64,000 nucleotides of DNA from Marinobacter changyiensis (GTDB lineage Bacteria > Pseudomonadota > Gammaproteobacteria > Pseudomonadales > Oleiphilaceae): NCBI RefSeq assembly GCF_009193265.1, contig NZ_VZZZ01000003.1:372001-436000 (forward strand), in the 5' to 3' direction. The position numbers and the translations under genes are program-made. Shown here in pieces: positions 47,837 to 55,668 of this stretch. Every line of letters starts with the position of its first letter. The first letter of the stretch is position 1. The notes under the pieces are model-generated. The model had not been told where the DNA came from. It ran no database searches and saw nothing but the letters and a program-made list of their open reading frames with translations.

Positions 47837-49438
47837 TCAACGCGCCCCACTGCTTTCCTTGAGCTTGTCGACGATCCCCTGAAGGTTGAACGAACCAGGC
47901 TTCTGGCTCGGCGGGTATTCGATAAAGGTCTGCGCAAACTGAGCCGCCGCCGCCTGCATCGGAACCAAGACAAAAGCGCGATCGAGGAACCATTCGTTGT
48001 AGGAGTTGGAGTTATGCTGTGCCTTCTCGAACGGGTCGCGGCGCAGGTTGAAAAGCAGCGGCACACGCAACTCTATAAACGGCTCCCGCCAGACCTCGAA
48101 GGCCTCAGCGCGGTTTTCATAGAACACCGACTTCCAGTCACCCAGGCGGATTGCCACCATCTGGCCATCATCGTTGAAGTACCAGAACTCCTTGCGAGGG
48201 GATGCCGCAATGTCGTCCTCAATCGCTTCGAAGCTGCCGGCTTTGGACAGGTACTCGGTCATGTCGTAGCCATCTAGATGGTTCCTGTAATCACGACCGA
48301 TGGCCTCGTAGCCATCAAGCAGGTCTTCCTTGAGATCGCCTTTGCCGGCAGCGGCGGCAAAAGTGGGCATCCAGTCTTCATGGGCAACGATGCCGTTAAT
48401 CGTTTCGCCCGCGGGAAATTTCCCCGGCCAGCGCACAAAGGCAGGTACGCGATATGCCCCCTCCCAGTTGGAATTTTTCTCACTACGGAACGGCGTGGTG
48501 CCAGCGTCCGGCCAGGTGTTGTAGTGCGGGCCGTTATCGGTCGAATAAAACACAATTGTGTTATCAGCGATGCCGAGTTCATCAATATGGTCGAGAAGCT
48601 CGCCAACATGCCTATCATGTTCGACCATGCCGTCGTGATACTCGTTACCGCTCGCGCCGCTGATGCCAGTATTCTCTTCCTTTACGTGGGTGCGGAAATG
48701 CATGCGCGTGGCATTCCACCAGGTGAAGGAGGGCTCACCGGCCTCGTGCTTCCGTTTGATGAAGTCCTTGGCCGCCTGGAGAGTTTCCTCGTCGATGGTT
48801 TCCATGCGTTTTTTGGTCAGCGGACCGGTATTTTCGATGGCTTGAGTGCCGTCATCGTTAACCGTCACTTTGAGCACCCCGCGCGGCCCCCACTTCTGTT
48901 CAAAAGTCTCGCCGCTGGGCAGGACGTAGTCGCCCGGATAGTCGCGATGTTCCGGCTCCTCCTCAGCATTGAGGTGGTAGAGATTACCGAAGAACTCGTC
49001 GAAGCCGTGATTGGTTGGCAAGTGTTCGTCCCGATCGCCGAAGTGGTTCTTTCCAAACTGTCCGGTGGCATAACCAAGGGATTTCATGACCGCCGCGACC
49101 GTGATGTCAGATTCCTTCCAGCCCTCTGATGCACCCGGCAGCCCAACCTTGGTCATGCCGGTCCGGACCGGCGTCATGCCGCCGACAAAGGCGGCTCGCC
49201 CGGCAGTGCAGGATTGCTGGGCATAATAGTCGGTGAAGGCAATGCCTTCATCGGCGATACGATCGATGTTGGGCGTCTCATAGCCCATCATGCCGCGGTT
49301 GTTGTGGCTGATATTCCAGGTGCCGATATCATCGCCCCAGATCACAAGGATGTTTGGCTTTTTCTCATTCTCCTGGGCAAGCGCCCGGGTCGGCGACAGC
49401 AGACAGCCGGCCAATAGCAGTAAGGTTAACGTCTTCAT
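47837..49438 (-). CDS. Exported arylsulfatase-family enzyme (formylglycine type)
   Basis: 533 aa from the ATG at 49438 with GGAG upstream. The signal peptide (MKTLTLLLLAGCLLSP) contains LAGC, a possible lipobox at Cys12, but ALAQ at 19-22 could be a normal cleavage site. Sulfatase motifs: metal-binding NILVIWGDDIG (Asp36, Asp37), the sulfatase signature CTAGR at 77-81 with Cys77 to be converted to formylglycine, and STDNGPHYNTWPDAGTTPFRSEKNSNWEGAYRVP. It needs a formylglycine-generating enzyme, which is not in this window. First gene of the cassette; the substrate is unknown. Confidence 0.93.
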   Translation of the reverse strand: MKTLTLLLLAGCLLSPTRALAQENEKKPNILVIWGDDIGTWNISHNNRGMMGYETPNIDRIADEGIAFTDYYAQQSCTAGRAAFVGGMTPVRTGMTKVGLPGASEGWKESDITVAAVMKSLGYATGQFGKNHFGDRDEHLPTNHGFDEFFGNLYHLNAEEEPEHRDYPGDYVLPSGETFEQKWGPRGVLKVTVNDDGTQAIENTGPLTKKRMETIDEETLQAAKDFIKRKHEAGEPSFTWWNATRMHFRTHVKEENTGISGASGNEYHDGMVEHDRHVGELLDHIDELGIADNTIVFYSTDNGPHYNTWPDAGTTPFRSEKNSNWEGAYRVPAFVRWPGKFPAGETINGIVAHEDWMPTFAAAAGKGDLKEDLLDGYEAIGRDYRNHLDGYDMTEYLSKAGSFEAIEDDIAASPRKEFWYFNDDGQMVAIRLGDWKSVFYENRAEAFEVWREPFIELRVPLLFNLRRDPFEKAQHNSNSYNEWFLDRAFVLVPMQAAAAQFAQTFIEYPPSQKPGSFNLQGIVDKLKESSGAR

Positions 49439-50231
49439 GATTCCACTCTCCATGCAGATTTTGTGCTGATGAACTCATGTTTACGCTCGGACTGGGCTAC
49501 TTCGGGGTAGGAATACAGCATGTAATCTTGCTGCCAGCAGCGGGAAAATATTACTCCGGTTTACAATCGGCAGGATGTTCCTGCCAGCCAGGGCAACAAC
49601 AACGAGAACTCTGCGGGAAATAACAGCAATACCTGCCAGCGGCAGCGTAGCTTGCGGAAGGCTGATTACGGACATGCGAGACGCTCCCTGCGCTCAAACC
49701 GCGGAAACAATCAAACTCGGCAATTTTCGTTACAACTGCGTATCCGTTGGGGGGAAAACAACCACAAACAAAGTGCAAAACTGGTCAATTATTGACCATC
49801 GAAATTAATACTAGAAAGTATTTATTAAAATACAAGGTCGACTTTTTATTTTTCAGGATGTTCACTTCTTTGCCAACCGAACAATGTTGACTTCGAATCG
49901 CTGCTGGCCGTTATTAAATTCAACGCGCTTGCTGCACGCAGAGTCGAGCCTGAGAGCTGTCAACGGAAGCGACGAGTGAGGACGGGGAGCAGAATACTCG
50001 CCTGACCAACGCGGACCTGAATGTCCAGGTCCGCCTGCGAATGTTGAAGGTGCCAAAGCCCCTACGCGAGGAATACGCCAATTACCTGCTTGTTCAGCCG
50101 ATGTGACCGGGGTGAACACAAGTTCGCCTGCTGCTATGGGCAGCCCAGGCTATAAGAGCGTCAGCGCGTTCGAAAATGCACCGATTGGTTATGATGAGGA
50201 CATGCGTTTTGCGCTGGGGCTGGCCTCTAGG
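49439..50231. other. 793-bp gene-free region between the cassette and ttcA
   Basis: No convincing gene. The left part is AT-rich near 49795-49860 and should hold the cassette promoter; it contains AATACT-AGAA-AGTATT (49807-49822), a perfect 6-bp inverted repeat. The right part is GC-rich with a 9-bp stem hairpin (50011-50034). Short open frames exist on both strands (for example 49862-50119 minus) but none has a recognisable domain, ribosome site or plausible composition. It may be decayed DNA. Confidence 0.6.
50011..50034. repeat. Perfect hairpin downstream of ttcA
   Basis: GCGGACCTG (50011-50019) and CAGGTCCGC (50026-50034), loop of 6, lie about 200 bases after the ttcA stop on the minus-strand transcript. 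No T-run is present on either side. Confidence 0.5.
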
Positions 50232-51200
50232 CTACAGATTCAACACATCCAACCGGCTGTAATCCGGCTCCTTCTCGCCATTTACGGAATCAGTCTGATC
50301 CCCAACTGACGGTTTGCTGCCCAGCGAAAAATCAAACAGGGAGGTATCCGCCAGATGGGACGGCGTCACGTTGCATACAGCGCGAAACATGGTTTCCAGA
50401 CGCCCGGGGTGCTGTTTGTCCCAGCCCTGCAACATGTCCTTGACTACCTGGCGCTGAAGATTCTCCTGAGACCCGCACAAATTGCACGGAATGATGGGGA
50501 ACTCACGCATCACGGCGTACCGGGCCAGATCTTTTTCCCGACAGTAAGCCATCGGCCTGATGACCACATTGCGACCATCATCACTGCGCAGCTTGGGCGG
50601 CATGGTTTTCAGCTTGCCCCCGTAAAACATGTTAAGAAACAGGGTTTCCAGCAGATCGTCCCGATGGTGGCCGAGTGCAATCTTGGTCACTCCGTGCTGC
50701 TCGGCAAAGTTGTATAGAATACCCCGACGCAGCCGTGAACAAAGGCCGCAGGTCGTTTTACCTTCGGGGATTTTGTCTTTGACAATACTGTAGGTGTCTT
50801 TCTCGATGATGTGGTATTCGACGCCAAGGTCGGAAAGATACTCAGGCAATACCTGTTCCGGAAAACCCGGCTGTTTCTGGTCGAGATTGACCGCCAAAAT
50901 CTCGAATCTGACCGGTGCACTTTTTTGCAAGCTCATCAAAATGTCTAGCATGGCATAGGAATCTTTGCCGCCGCTCAGACAAACCATGACCTTGTCACCC
51001 GCTTCGATCATGGAGAAATCGAAAATAGCCTGGCCGACTTCCCGCCGTAAGCGTTTTTGCAGCTTGTTGTATTCAAGCTGGGCCTTGCGGCCGGGTTCCA
51101 CCACTGCCTCCGGCGGCAGTGGTGATGACGAATCACCTGCCGTTGCAGGTGGATTGGTGGATTCAGACTTCTCAGAAACAAAAACGGTCGAAAGAGACAT
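50232..51200 (-). CDS. ttcA: tRNA-cytidine(32) 2-sulfurtransferase TtcA
   Basis: Iron-sulfur enzyme that thiolates C32 of certain tRNAs. 322 aa from the ATG at 51200 ([10 protein letters not shown]). The PP-loop [13 protein letters not shown] and two CxxC motifs ([24 protein letters not shown]) for the [4Fe-4S] cluster are present, with [19 protein letters not shown]. The N-terminal 45 residues are variable and Pro/Ser-rich. In several gammaproteobacteria ttcA lies near fnr and the cco genes. Confidence 0.96.
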   Translation of the reverse strand: MSLSTVFVSEKSESTNPPATAGDSSSPLPPEAVVEPGRKAQLEYNKLQKRLRREVGQAIFDFSMIEAGDKVMVCLSGGKDSYAMLDILMSLQKSAPVRFEILAVNLDQKQPGFPEQVLPEYLSDLGVEYHIIEKDTYSIVKDKIPEGKTTCGLCSRLRRGILYNFAEQHGVTKIALGHHRDDLLETLFLNMFYGGKLKTMPPKLRSDDGRNVVIRPMAYCREKDLARYAVMREFPIIPCNLCGSQENLQRQVVKDMLQGWDKQHPGRLETMFRAVCNVTPSHLADTSLFDFSLGSKPSVGDQTDSVNGEKEPDYSRLDVLNL

Positions 51201-51337
51201 AGTTGGAACACATTTACGTAAACAATGAGCTGGCAATTATACGTGAGGAGCGCGGCTTTCGTCACACCACCAGGAAAAACCTGGCCCGAGGACTGGAGAG
51301 ACTTTCGTAACGGGCGTGCCTGTCTTACCATAGCCCT

Positions 51338-52033
51338 ATGACGTTTACTTCCGAGCCTCCATCAAAATCCAGCCCATTGGCAGCACCGCCGGACATTCCA
51401 CCGGCGGTTACCGAGCGTGTTCAGCATCTCATGATTGCAGTGGAAGCCCTCCTCCGGAACGAACCTGGCGGTGTCTCTGAGCTCGCCTTGATCAAGGCAC
51501 TGCAGAGTCCGCCCTGGCAATTGCTGGATCATGTGGATTTCGCAGACCCGGCGGACCTCTATCCCGTCCACTTTCTGGTTTTCCATGTGCTCTACCGGCT
51601 CCGCGACGCACTGGGTGGCCAGAGCGAAGGTATCGATATCTCACCGCTGGCAATCCGGCTGACGACACCGTCGGCGGTAGCTGGCCAGGGTCCGGTGGCG
51701 GAAGTGGATAAACTCAGAGCTTTTTATCTGGACCTTCGCCAATACAGTTTGTCGGCGGACAACATCAGCAAGATGATGAATGATTTCTGGTCAGGTCGTG
51801 TTGGGCAACGCCCTGCCTCCGACGAAGCCGAGAAAGCGGCGGATACACTGGGCTTTGGAGAGCTGCCGGCCCATTTTGAGGACGTCAAATACCGATTCCG
51901 TCGAGCGGTAATGCAGGCACACCCGGACCGGGGTGGCAATACCGACCGGGTACAACGGCTGAATGAGGCCTTCGGCACCTTGCGGCGTCACTACAGCCGG
52001 GATAGCGACCCGCTGAAACAGGAGAGTTTATGA
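51338..52033 (+). CDS. DnaJ-related protein with C-terminal J domain
   Basis: 231 aa. An N-terminal helical domain of about 130 residues resembles the DNAJ-related family (VQHLMIAVEALLRNEPGGVSELALIKALQ; DLYPVHFLVFHVLYRL), followed at about residues 165-222 by a J domain with the HPD triad in MQAHPDRGGNTDRVQRLNEAF. It presumably stimulates a DnaK-type Hsp70. Its stop overlaps the deacetylase start by 4 bp. Confidence 0.88.
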   Translation: MTFTSEPPSKSSPLAAPPDIPPAVTERVQHLMIAVEALLRNEPGGVSELALIKALQSPPWQLLDHVDFADPADLYPVHFLVFHVLYRLRDALGGQSEGIDISPLAIRLTTPSAVAGQGPVAEVDKLRAFYLDLRQYSLSADNISKMMNDFWSGRVGQRPASDEAEKAADTLGFGELPAHFEDVKYRFRRAVMQAHPDRGGNTDRVQRLNEAFGTLRRHYSRDSDPLKQESL

Positions 52034-53049
52034 GAGCAGGTACCTTGGCCACCGCAGCGCTGATTGCAACAGCACCCCTGGCGAATGCTGACCTGGTGGT
52101 GCTGCAGTATCACCATGTCAGCGACTCGACACCGGCGGCGACCAGCACAACGCCCTCATTATTCGAGGACCAGCTCGGGATGATCGAGAGTCTCGGGCTG
52201 GAAGTGGTGGCTTTGGAGAGTGGCACCCGAGCGGCGCTGGCAGGCGAACTGGATAACCGCAGACAGGTTGCCATCACGTTTGATGACGCCTACAGCTCGG
52301 TTTATCAGACCGCAGCTCCGTTGCTGTTCGAAAGAGGGTTTCCGTTTACGGTTTTCGTCAACACCGACGCTGTCGGGAGACGCGGCTTCATGACCTGGGA
52401 TCAGCTGGCTGAGTTTGCCAATCAACCCGGCGTTTTAATCGCCAATCACAGCAAGGATCATGGCCACCTGGCCCAGAAACCCGGGGAACCAGAGGATCAA
52501 TGGCAAGCCCGGATCACCGCCAGCCTGGACGGGGCCCAGACAGCGCTTGAAGACCGGCTGAATGTCCGCATACCCATGCACGCCTATCCCTATGGCGAAT
52601 TCGACCACAAGCTGGAACAGGCGATTGCAGAGCGGGACTGGCTCGGTTTCGGCCAGCAGTCAGGTCCGATTGGCGCCACATCCGGTATCACCCGGCTCCC
52701 GCGATTCCCGATGGCAACCGCTTATGGCCAACTCGATAGCCTGGAACACAAGCTGCTCAGCAAGGCATTGCCTGTTGCGGCAGACCAGTTACCCAGTGCG
52801 GTAATATCGGATAACCCACCCGAATTAGCCATGACTCTGCCCGACTCGCTGGACCCGGGTCGTCTGACCTGTTTCGCTTCCGGTCAGGGCAAACTGACCA
52901 TTCAAAAGGATGGCCAACAAGTTGCCATGACCGCAGATGCCGCGTTCAACAGTCGACGCTTTCGCTATAATTGTACCTACCCGGCCGGTGATGGGCGCTT
53001 TTACTGGCTGTCACATCAGTGGGTGAATCTTAGCCAACCGGAAGACTGA
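52030..53049 (+). CDS. Exported polysaccharide deacetylase-family protein
   Basis: 339 aa with a signal peptide (residues 1-20, LATAALIATAPLANA). NodB homology domain: the catalytic TFDD motif in VAITFDDAYSSVYQTAAPLLF and the metal-binding HSxxH motif in NHSKDHGHL, with YPYGEFDHKLEQA later. A C-terminal region of about 100 residues is a beta-rich extension without assignment. Likely removes acetyl groups from an envelope or external glycan; the substrate is unknown. Confidence 0.9.
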   Translation: MRAGTLATAALIATAPLANADLVVLQYHHVSDSTPAATSTTPSLFEDQLGMIESLGLEVVALESGTRAALAGELDNRRQVAITFDDAYSSVYQTAAPLLFERGFPFTVFVNTDAVGRRGFMTWDQLAEFANQPGVLIANHSKDHGHLAQKPGEPEDQWQARITASLDGAQTALEDRLNVRIPMHAYPYGEFDHKLEQAIAERDWLGFGQQSGPIGATSGITRLPRFPMATAYGQLDSLEHKLLSKALPVAADQLPSAVISDNPPELAMTLPDSLDPGRLTCFASGQGKLTIQKDGQQVAMTADAAFNSRRFRYNCTYPAGDGRFYWLSHQWVNLSQPED

Positions 53050-53214
53050 TTCAGAACTGCATCTTCGATGATTTGTGTGATTTGTGTATAGATTGTCATG
53101 TGATTTACCCTATTAAAGTGCCTTATTTGCTATAACTACTTGCAAGGTGAGCTATGCTGAATGGGCACAAAAAGCATAGCCACTGATTCAAATAACCTTA
53201 TAAGGAGCAACACC

Positions 53215-53487
53215 ATGGCAGAACAGGATGTAGATAAACTGCGTAACGAGGTCACTCAACTGCGCGAAGACATGCGCTCTATCACTGAAACCCTCAAAAC
53301 CATCGCGGCCGACCGCAGCGAAAAAGGTTATGACAAGGTCAAGGACGGCATCGACCAAGCTCGGGTGAATGCCCGGCAAGCCGGTAAAGCGGTGGAATCA
53401 CAAATCGAAGAAAAACCCTTCAGCAGCGTGTTGCTGACTTTCATTATTGGCCTGATCACCGGTCTACTAGTGCAATCACGCCGCTAA
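53215..53487 (+). CDS. ElaB/YqjD/DUF883-family membrane-anchored protein
   Basis: 90 aa from the ATG at 53215, with AAGGAGC upstream. A helical coiled-coil region (residues 1-65, EVTQLREDMRSITETLKTIA) is followed by a C-terminal membrane segment (VLLTFIIGLITGLLVQSRR). E. coli YqjD and ElaB bind ribosomes and the inner membrane in stationary phase. The following gene is YqjE-like, as in the E. coli yqjD-yqjE pair. Confidence 0.9.
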   Translation: MAEQDVDKLRNEVTQLREDMRSITETLKTIAADRSEKGYDKVKDGIDQARVNARQAGKAVESQIEEKPFSSVLLTFIIGLITGLLVQSRR

Positions 53488-53498
53488 GGTAAGCCATT

Positions 53499-53996
53499 AT
53501 GCGTGAAACTCTGATACAGGCCATGCTGTCTGTAGCGATGCTCTGTTTCTCGATTCTGGTTGGTTTCGTGGGGCTGGGTTTCCTGGTGGCAGGTCTCTAT
53601 CTGACCCTGGAGTTGTGGTTCACGTCGGCAGCCGCCGCCGCATTGACCGGTCTTGCGCTGCTGGTGCTGGCGCTGCTGCTGGTGCTGGTTTGTCGTGCCA
53701 TGATGGGCGCCCGTCCTTCAGCGCTGCCGCATTCCACCGAAACCCCGACGGACGACCTGTCGGGACTCATGCGGGATGCCGTGGCAATGAAGGATGCCTC
53801 CAGGCGCCTGGAGCGGATACTCAAGAAGAACTTCCCTCTGGTTGCCGGCGGTGCCTTCGCGACCGGTTTCCTACTCGGGGTAAATCCTGAGGCCCGTCAC
53901 TCCATCGGTAAAGTGCTTTCAGATATGGGTTCTGAAGGACTCGATACCTTCATGAAGAGCCAGTCAGGCCCCCGCCGAAACAGTTCAGAGCGTTAA
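53499..53996 (+). CDS. Holin-like (YqjE-type) membrane protein
   Basis: 165 aa with two adjacent membrane segments (about residues 8-33 and 42-66, AAAAALTGLALLVLALLLVLVC) and a polar C-terminal region. The pattern fits the YqjE/'phage holin family' group, whose label comes from hydrophobic pattern only; there is no prophage here. It lies 11 bp after the YqjD-like gene, and a 10-bp hairpin (54007-54032) follows. Confidence 0.82.
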   Translation: MRETLIQAMLSVAMLCFSILVGFVGLGFLVAGLYLTLELWFTSAAAAALTGLALLVLALLLVLVCRAMMGARPSALPHSTETPTDDLSGLMRDAVAMKDASRRLERILKKNFPLVAGGAFATGFLLGVNPEARHSIGKVLSDMGSEGLDTFMKSQSGPRRNSSER

Positions 53997-54006
53997 TCGC
54001 TGTTTT

Positions 54007-54032
54007 AGCCCGTAAGCTTTAACTTGCGGGCT
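54007..54032 (+). terminator. Hairpin after the YqjD/YqjE pair
   Basis: AGCCCGTAAG (54007-54016) pairs with CTTGCGGGCT (54023-54032) with one G-U pair, loop of 6, followed by ATCTATTTCT. It starts 10 bases after the stop codon. The T-run is weak. Confidence 0.6.
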
Positions 54033-54272
54033 ATCTATTTCTCCTTCCCGCTATCCCGTTCCGAAGCACGGCAAGAAACAAACTTGGGTAATACGCTCAC
54101 AGAGCGTTACACCTGCATACAACCTGTATCCCGATTTTGGACCTTGGTCCCATTGTCCAGCTCTACTCCGGGCCGGACACTGATCGACGCTGAGTAGTGT
54201 CTGAGCCGCAACTGTCTGAATAATAAAAACGGGTACCGAACTGCCCGAATAGCGCTCATGGGAGCATTGAAC

Positions 54273-55529
54273 ATGATCCGTAGAAAAACGATAGTTATAA
54301 GCGGTCTTTTGTTATTGCTGGCTGCCGCGCCAGTGGCCGCAGAAACCCTGAAAATCGGTCTTAACTATCCGCAAACCGGCCGCTACAAAGATCAGGGGCT
54401 ACAGCAGCGGCTGGGAGCTTTTCTCGCGGTTGATGAAATCAATGCGGCCGGAGGAATCCGTGGCCAGCAGGTGGAGCTGGTGATTCGTAATACCGGCGGC
54501 GATCCGGATAGAGGTGCCAAAAATACTGCAGACCTTATCGACAACCACAACGTCGGGATGGTGTTCGGGGGCGTCTCAAGTGCGGTGGCCATTTCTTCCG
54601 GCCTGGCCGCAAAAGCCCGGGACCGCCTTTATTTCGGCACCCTGACCTACTCCAACGCAACCACCGGCAGTGCCGGGCACACCCATATGTTCCGGGAATC
54701 CTATAACGCCTGGATGGCAGCCAAGGCTCTCAGTCAATACCTGAGCACAGAACTGGCCAACAAAAAGTATTTCTACATCACAGCGGATTATACCTGGGGC
54801 TGGTCGACCGAGAAGTCGGTTCGGAAATTTTCAAACACCAAGGACGCCAATGCACATCCGGGTGTAACCACACCTTTCCCCCAGGCTTACATTGCGGATT
54901 TCAAGAACGCACTGGAACAAGCTGACCAAAGCGGGGCGGAGGTTCTGGTCATGGTGCTGTTCGGTGATGACATGGTGCGGGCAATCACGCTGGCCTATGA
55001 GATGGGCCTGAAAGACAAAATGCAGATTGTGGTTCCCAACATCACACTGGGGATGGCAAGGCAGGCGGGGCAGACCATCATGGAGGGCGTCATCGGAGCC
55101 TCGCCCTGGGTATGGCAGGCACCGTTCCAGTTCGGATACGAGCGTGGGCAAGAATTCGTGAAGAGTTTCTCAAGTCGCTACGAAATTATGCCGTCAACGG
55201 CAGCGGCCTCCGCCTACAGCATTGTGTATCAGTACAAAGACGCAGTTGAGCGCGCCGGTTCGACCACTACCGCAGCACTGATTCGCGCTCTGGAAGGTCA
55301 CAGCTATACCCTGCTGAAAGACGAGCAAACCTGGCGTGCTCTGGACCACCAGAACCAGCAAACCGTCTACGTAGTAAAAAGTAAGCCGCGGGATCAGGTC
55401 ATGGCCGGCGAACTCGGCAACGACTATTTCGAGATAATCAGCCATCTCGAGGGAGCAACCGCGATTCAGACGCCGGATGAGTGGCGCCAGGAACGTCGCG
55501 AAGCGGGCAAACCACTGACCTTGCAGTAA
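54273..55529 (+). CDS. Orphan ABC substrate-binding protein (Leu/Ile/Val- or amide-type)
   Basis: 418 aa from the ATG at 54273, chosen because GGAG lies 8 bases upstream. Signal peptide (residues 1-25, VVISGLLLLLAAAPVAAE-like core). Peripla_BP_6 fold: KIGLNYPQTGRYKDQGLQQRLGAFLAVDEINAAGGI and VFGGVSSAVAISSGLAA. It is followed by no permease or ATPase gene of the Liv type; the nearest transporter genes are glp genes on the other strand. It may serve a distant transporter or a sensor. Confidence 0.88.
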   Translation: MIRRKTIVISGLLLLLAAAPVAAETLKIGLNYPQTGRYKDQGLQQRLGAFLAVDEINAAGGIRGQQVELVIRNTGGDPDRGAKNTADLIDNHNVGMVFGGVSSAVAISSGLAAKARDRLYFGTLTYSNATTGSAGHTHMFRESYNAWMAAKALSQYLSTELANKKYFYITADYTWGWSTEKSVRKFSNTKDANAHPGVTTPFPQAYIADFKNALEQADQSGAEVLVMVLFGDDMVRAITLAYEMGLKDKMQIVVPNITLGMARQAGQTIMEGVIGASPWVWQAPFQFGYERGQEFVKSFSSRYEIMPSTAAASAYSIVYQYKDAVERAGSTTTAALIRALEGHSYTLLKDEQTWRALDHQNQQTVYVVKSKPRDQVMAGELGNDYFEIISHLEGATAIQTPDEWRQERREAGKPLTLQ

Positions 55530-55619
55530 CCCGCTCCGTTAGAATGCCTACTTATCCAATCGCCAAGCAAGCGCGTAAGGCGCGGGTGGGCATCGTGCTG
55601 TCCGGTCGTGGAGGGAAGA

Positions 55620-55649
55620 TTACCGGTCACGGCAGGGCCGGGCCGGTAA
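55620..55649. terminator. Hairpin between convergent SBP gene and glpV
   Basis: TTACCGG (55620-55626) and CCGGTAA (55643-55649) form a 7-bp stem with a long GC-rich loop. It lies between two convergent stop codons (55529 and 55669). No good T-run is present, so termination is uncertain. Confidence 0.3.
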
Positions 55650-55668
55650 CCCCCAGTGGAATCAAACC

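Noticed and set aside
49862..50119. 85-codon minus-strand reading frame in the gene-free region
   Set aside because: No ribosome site, no recognisable domain, and Ser/Pro/Gly-rich composition as expected of chance translation of GC-rich DNA; the opposite strand has competing codon-like stretches.
53499..53996. Phage holin suggested by the family label
   Set aside because: No phage genes lie nearby, and the pairing with a YqjD-like protein matches the chromosomal yqjD-yqjE arrangement.
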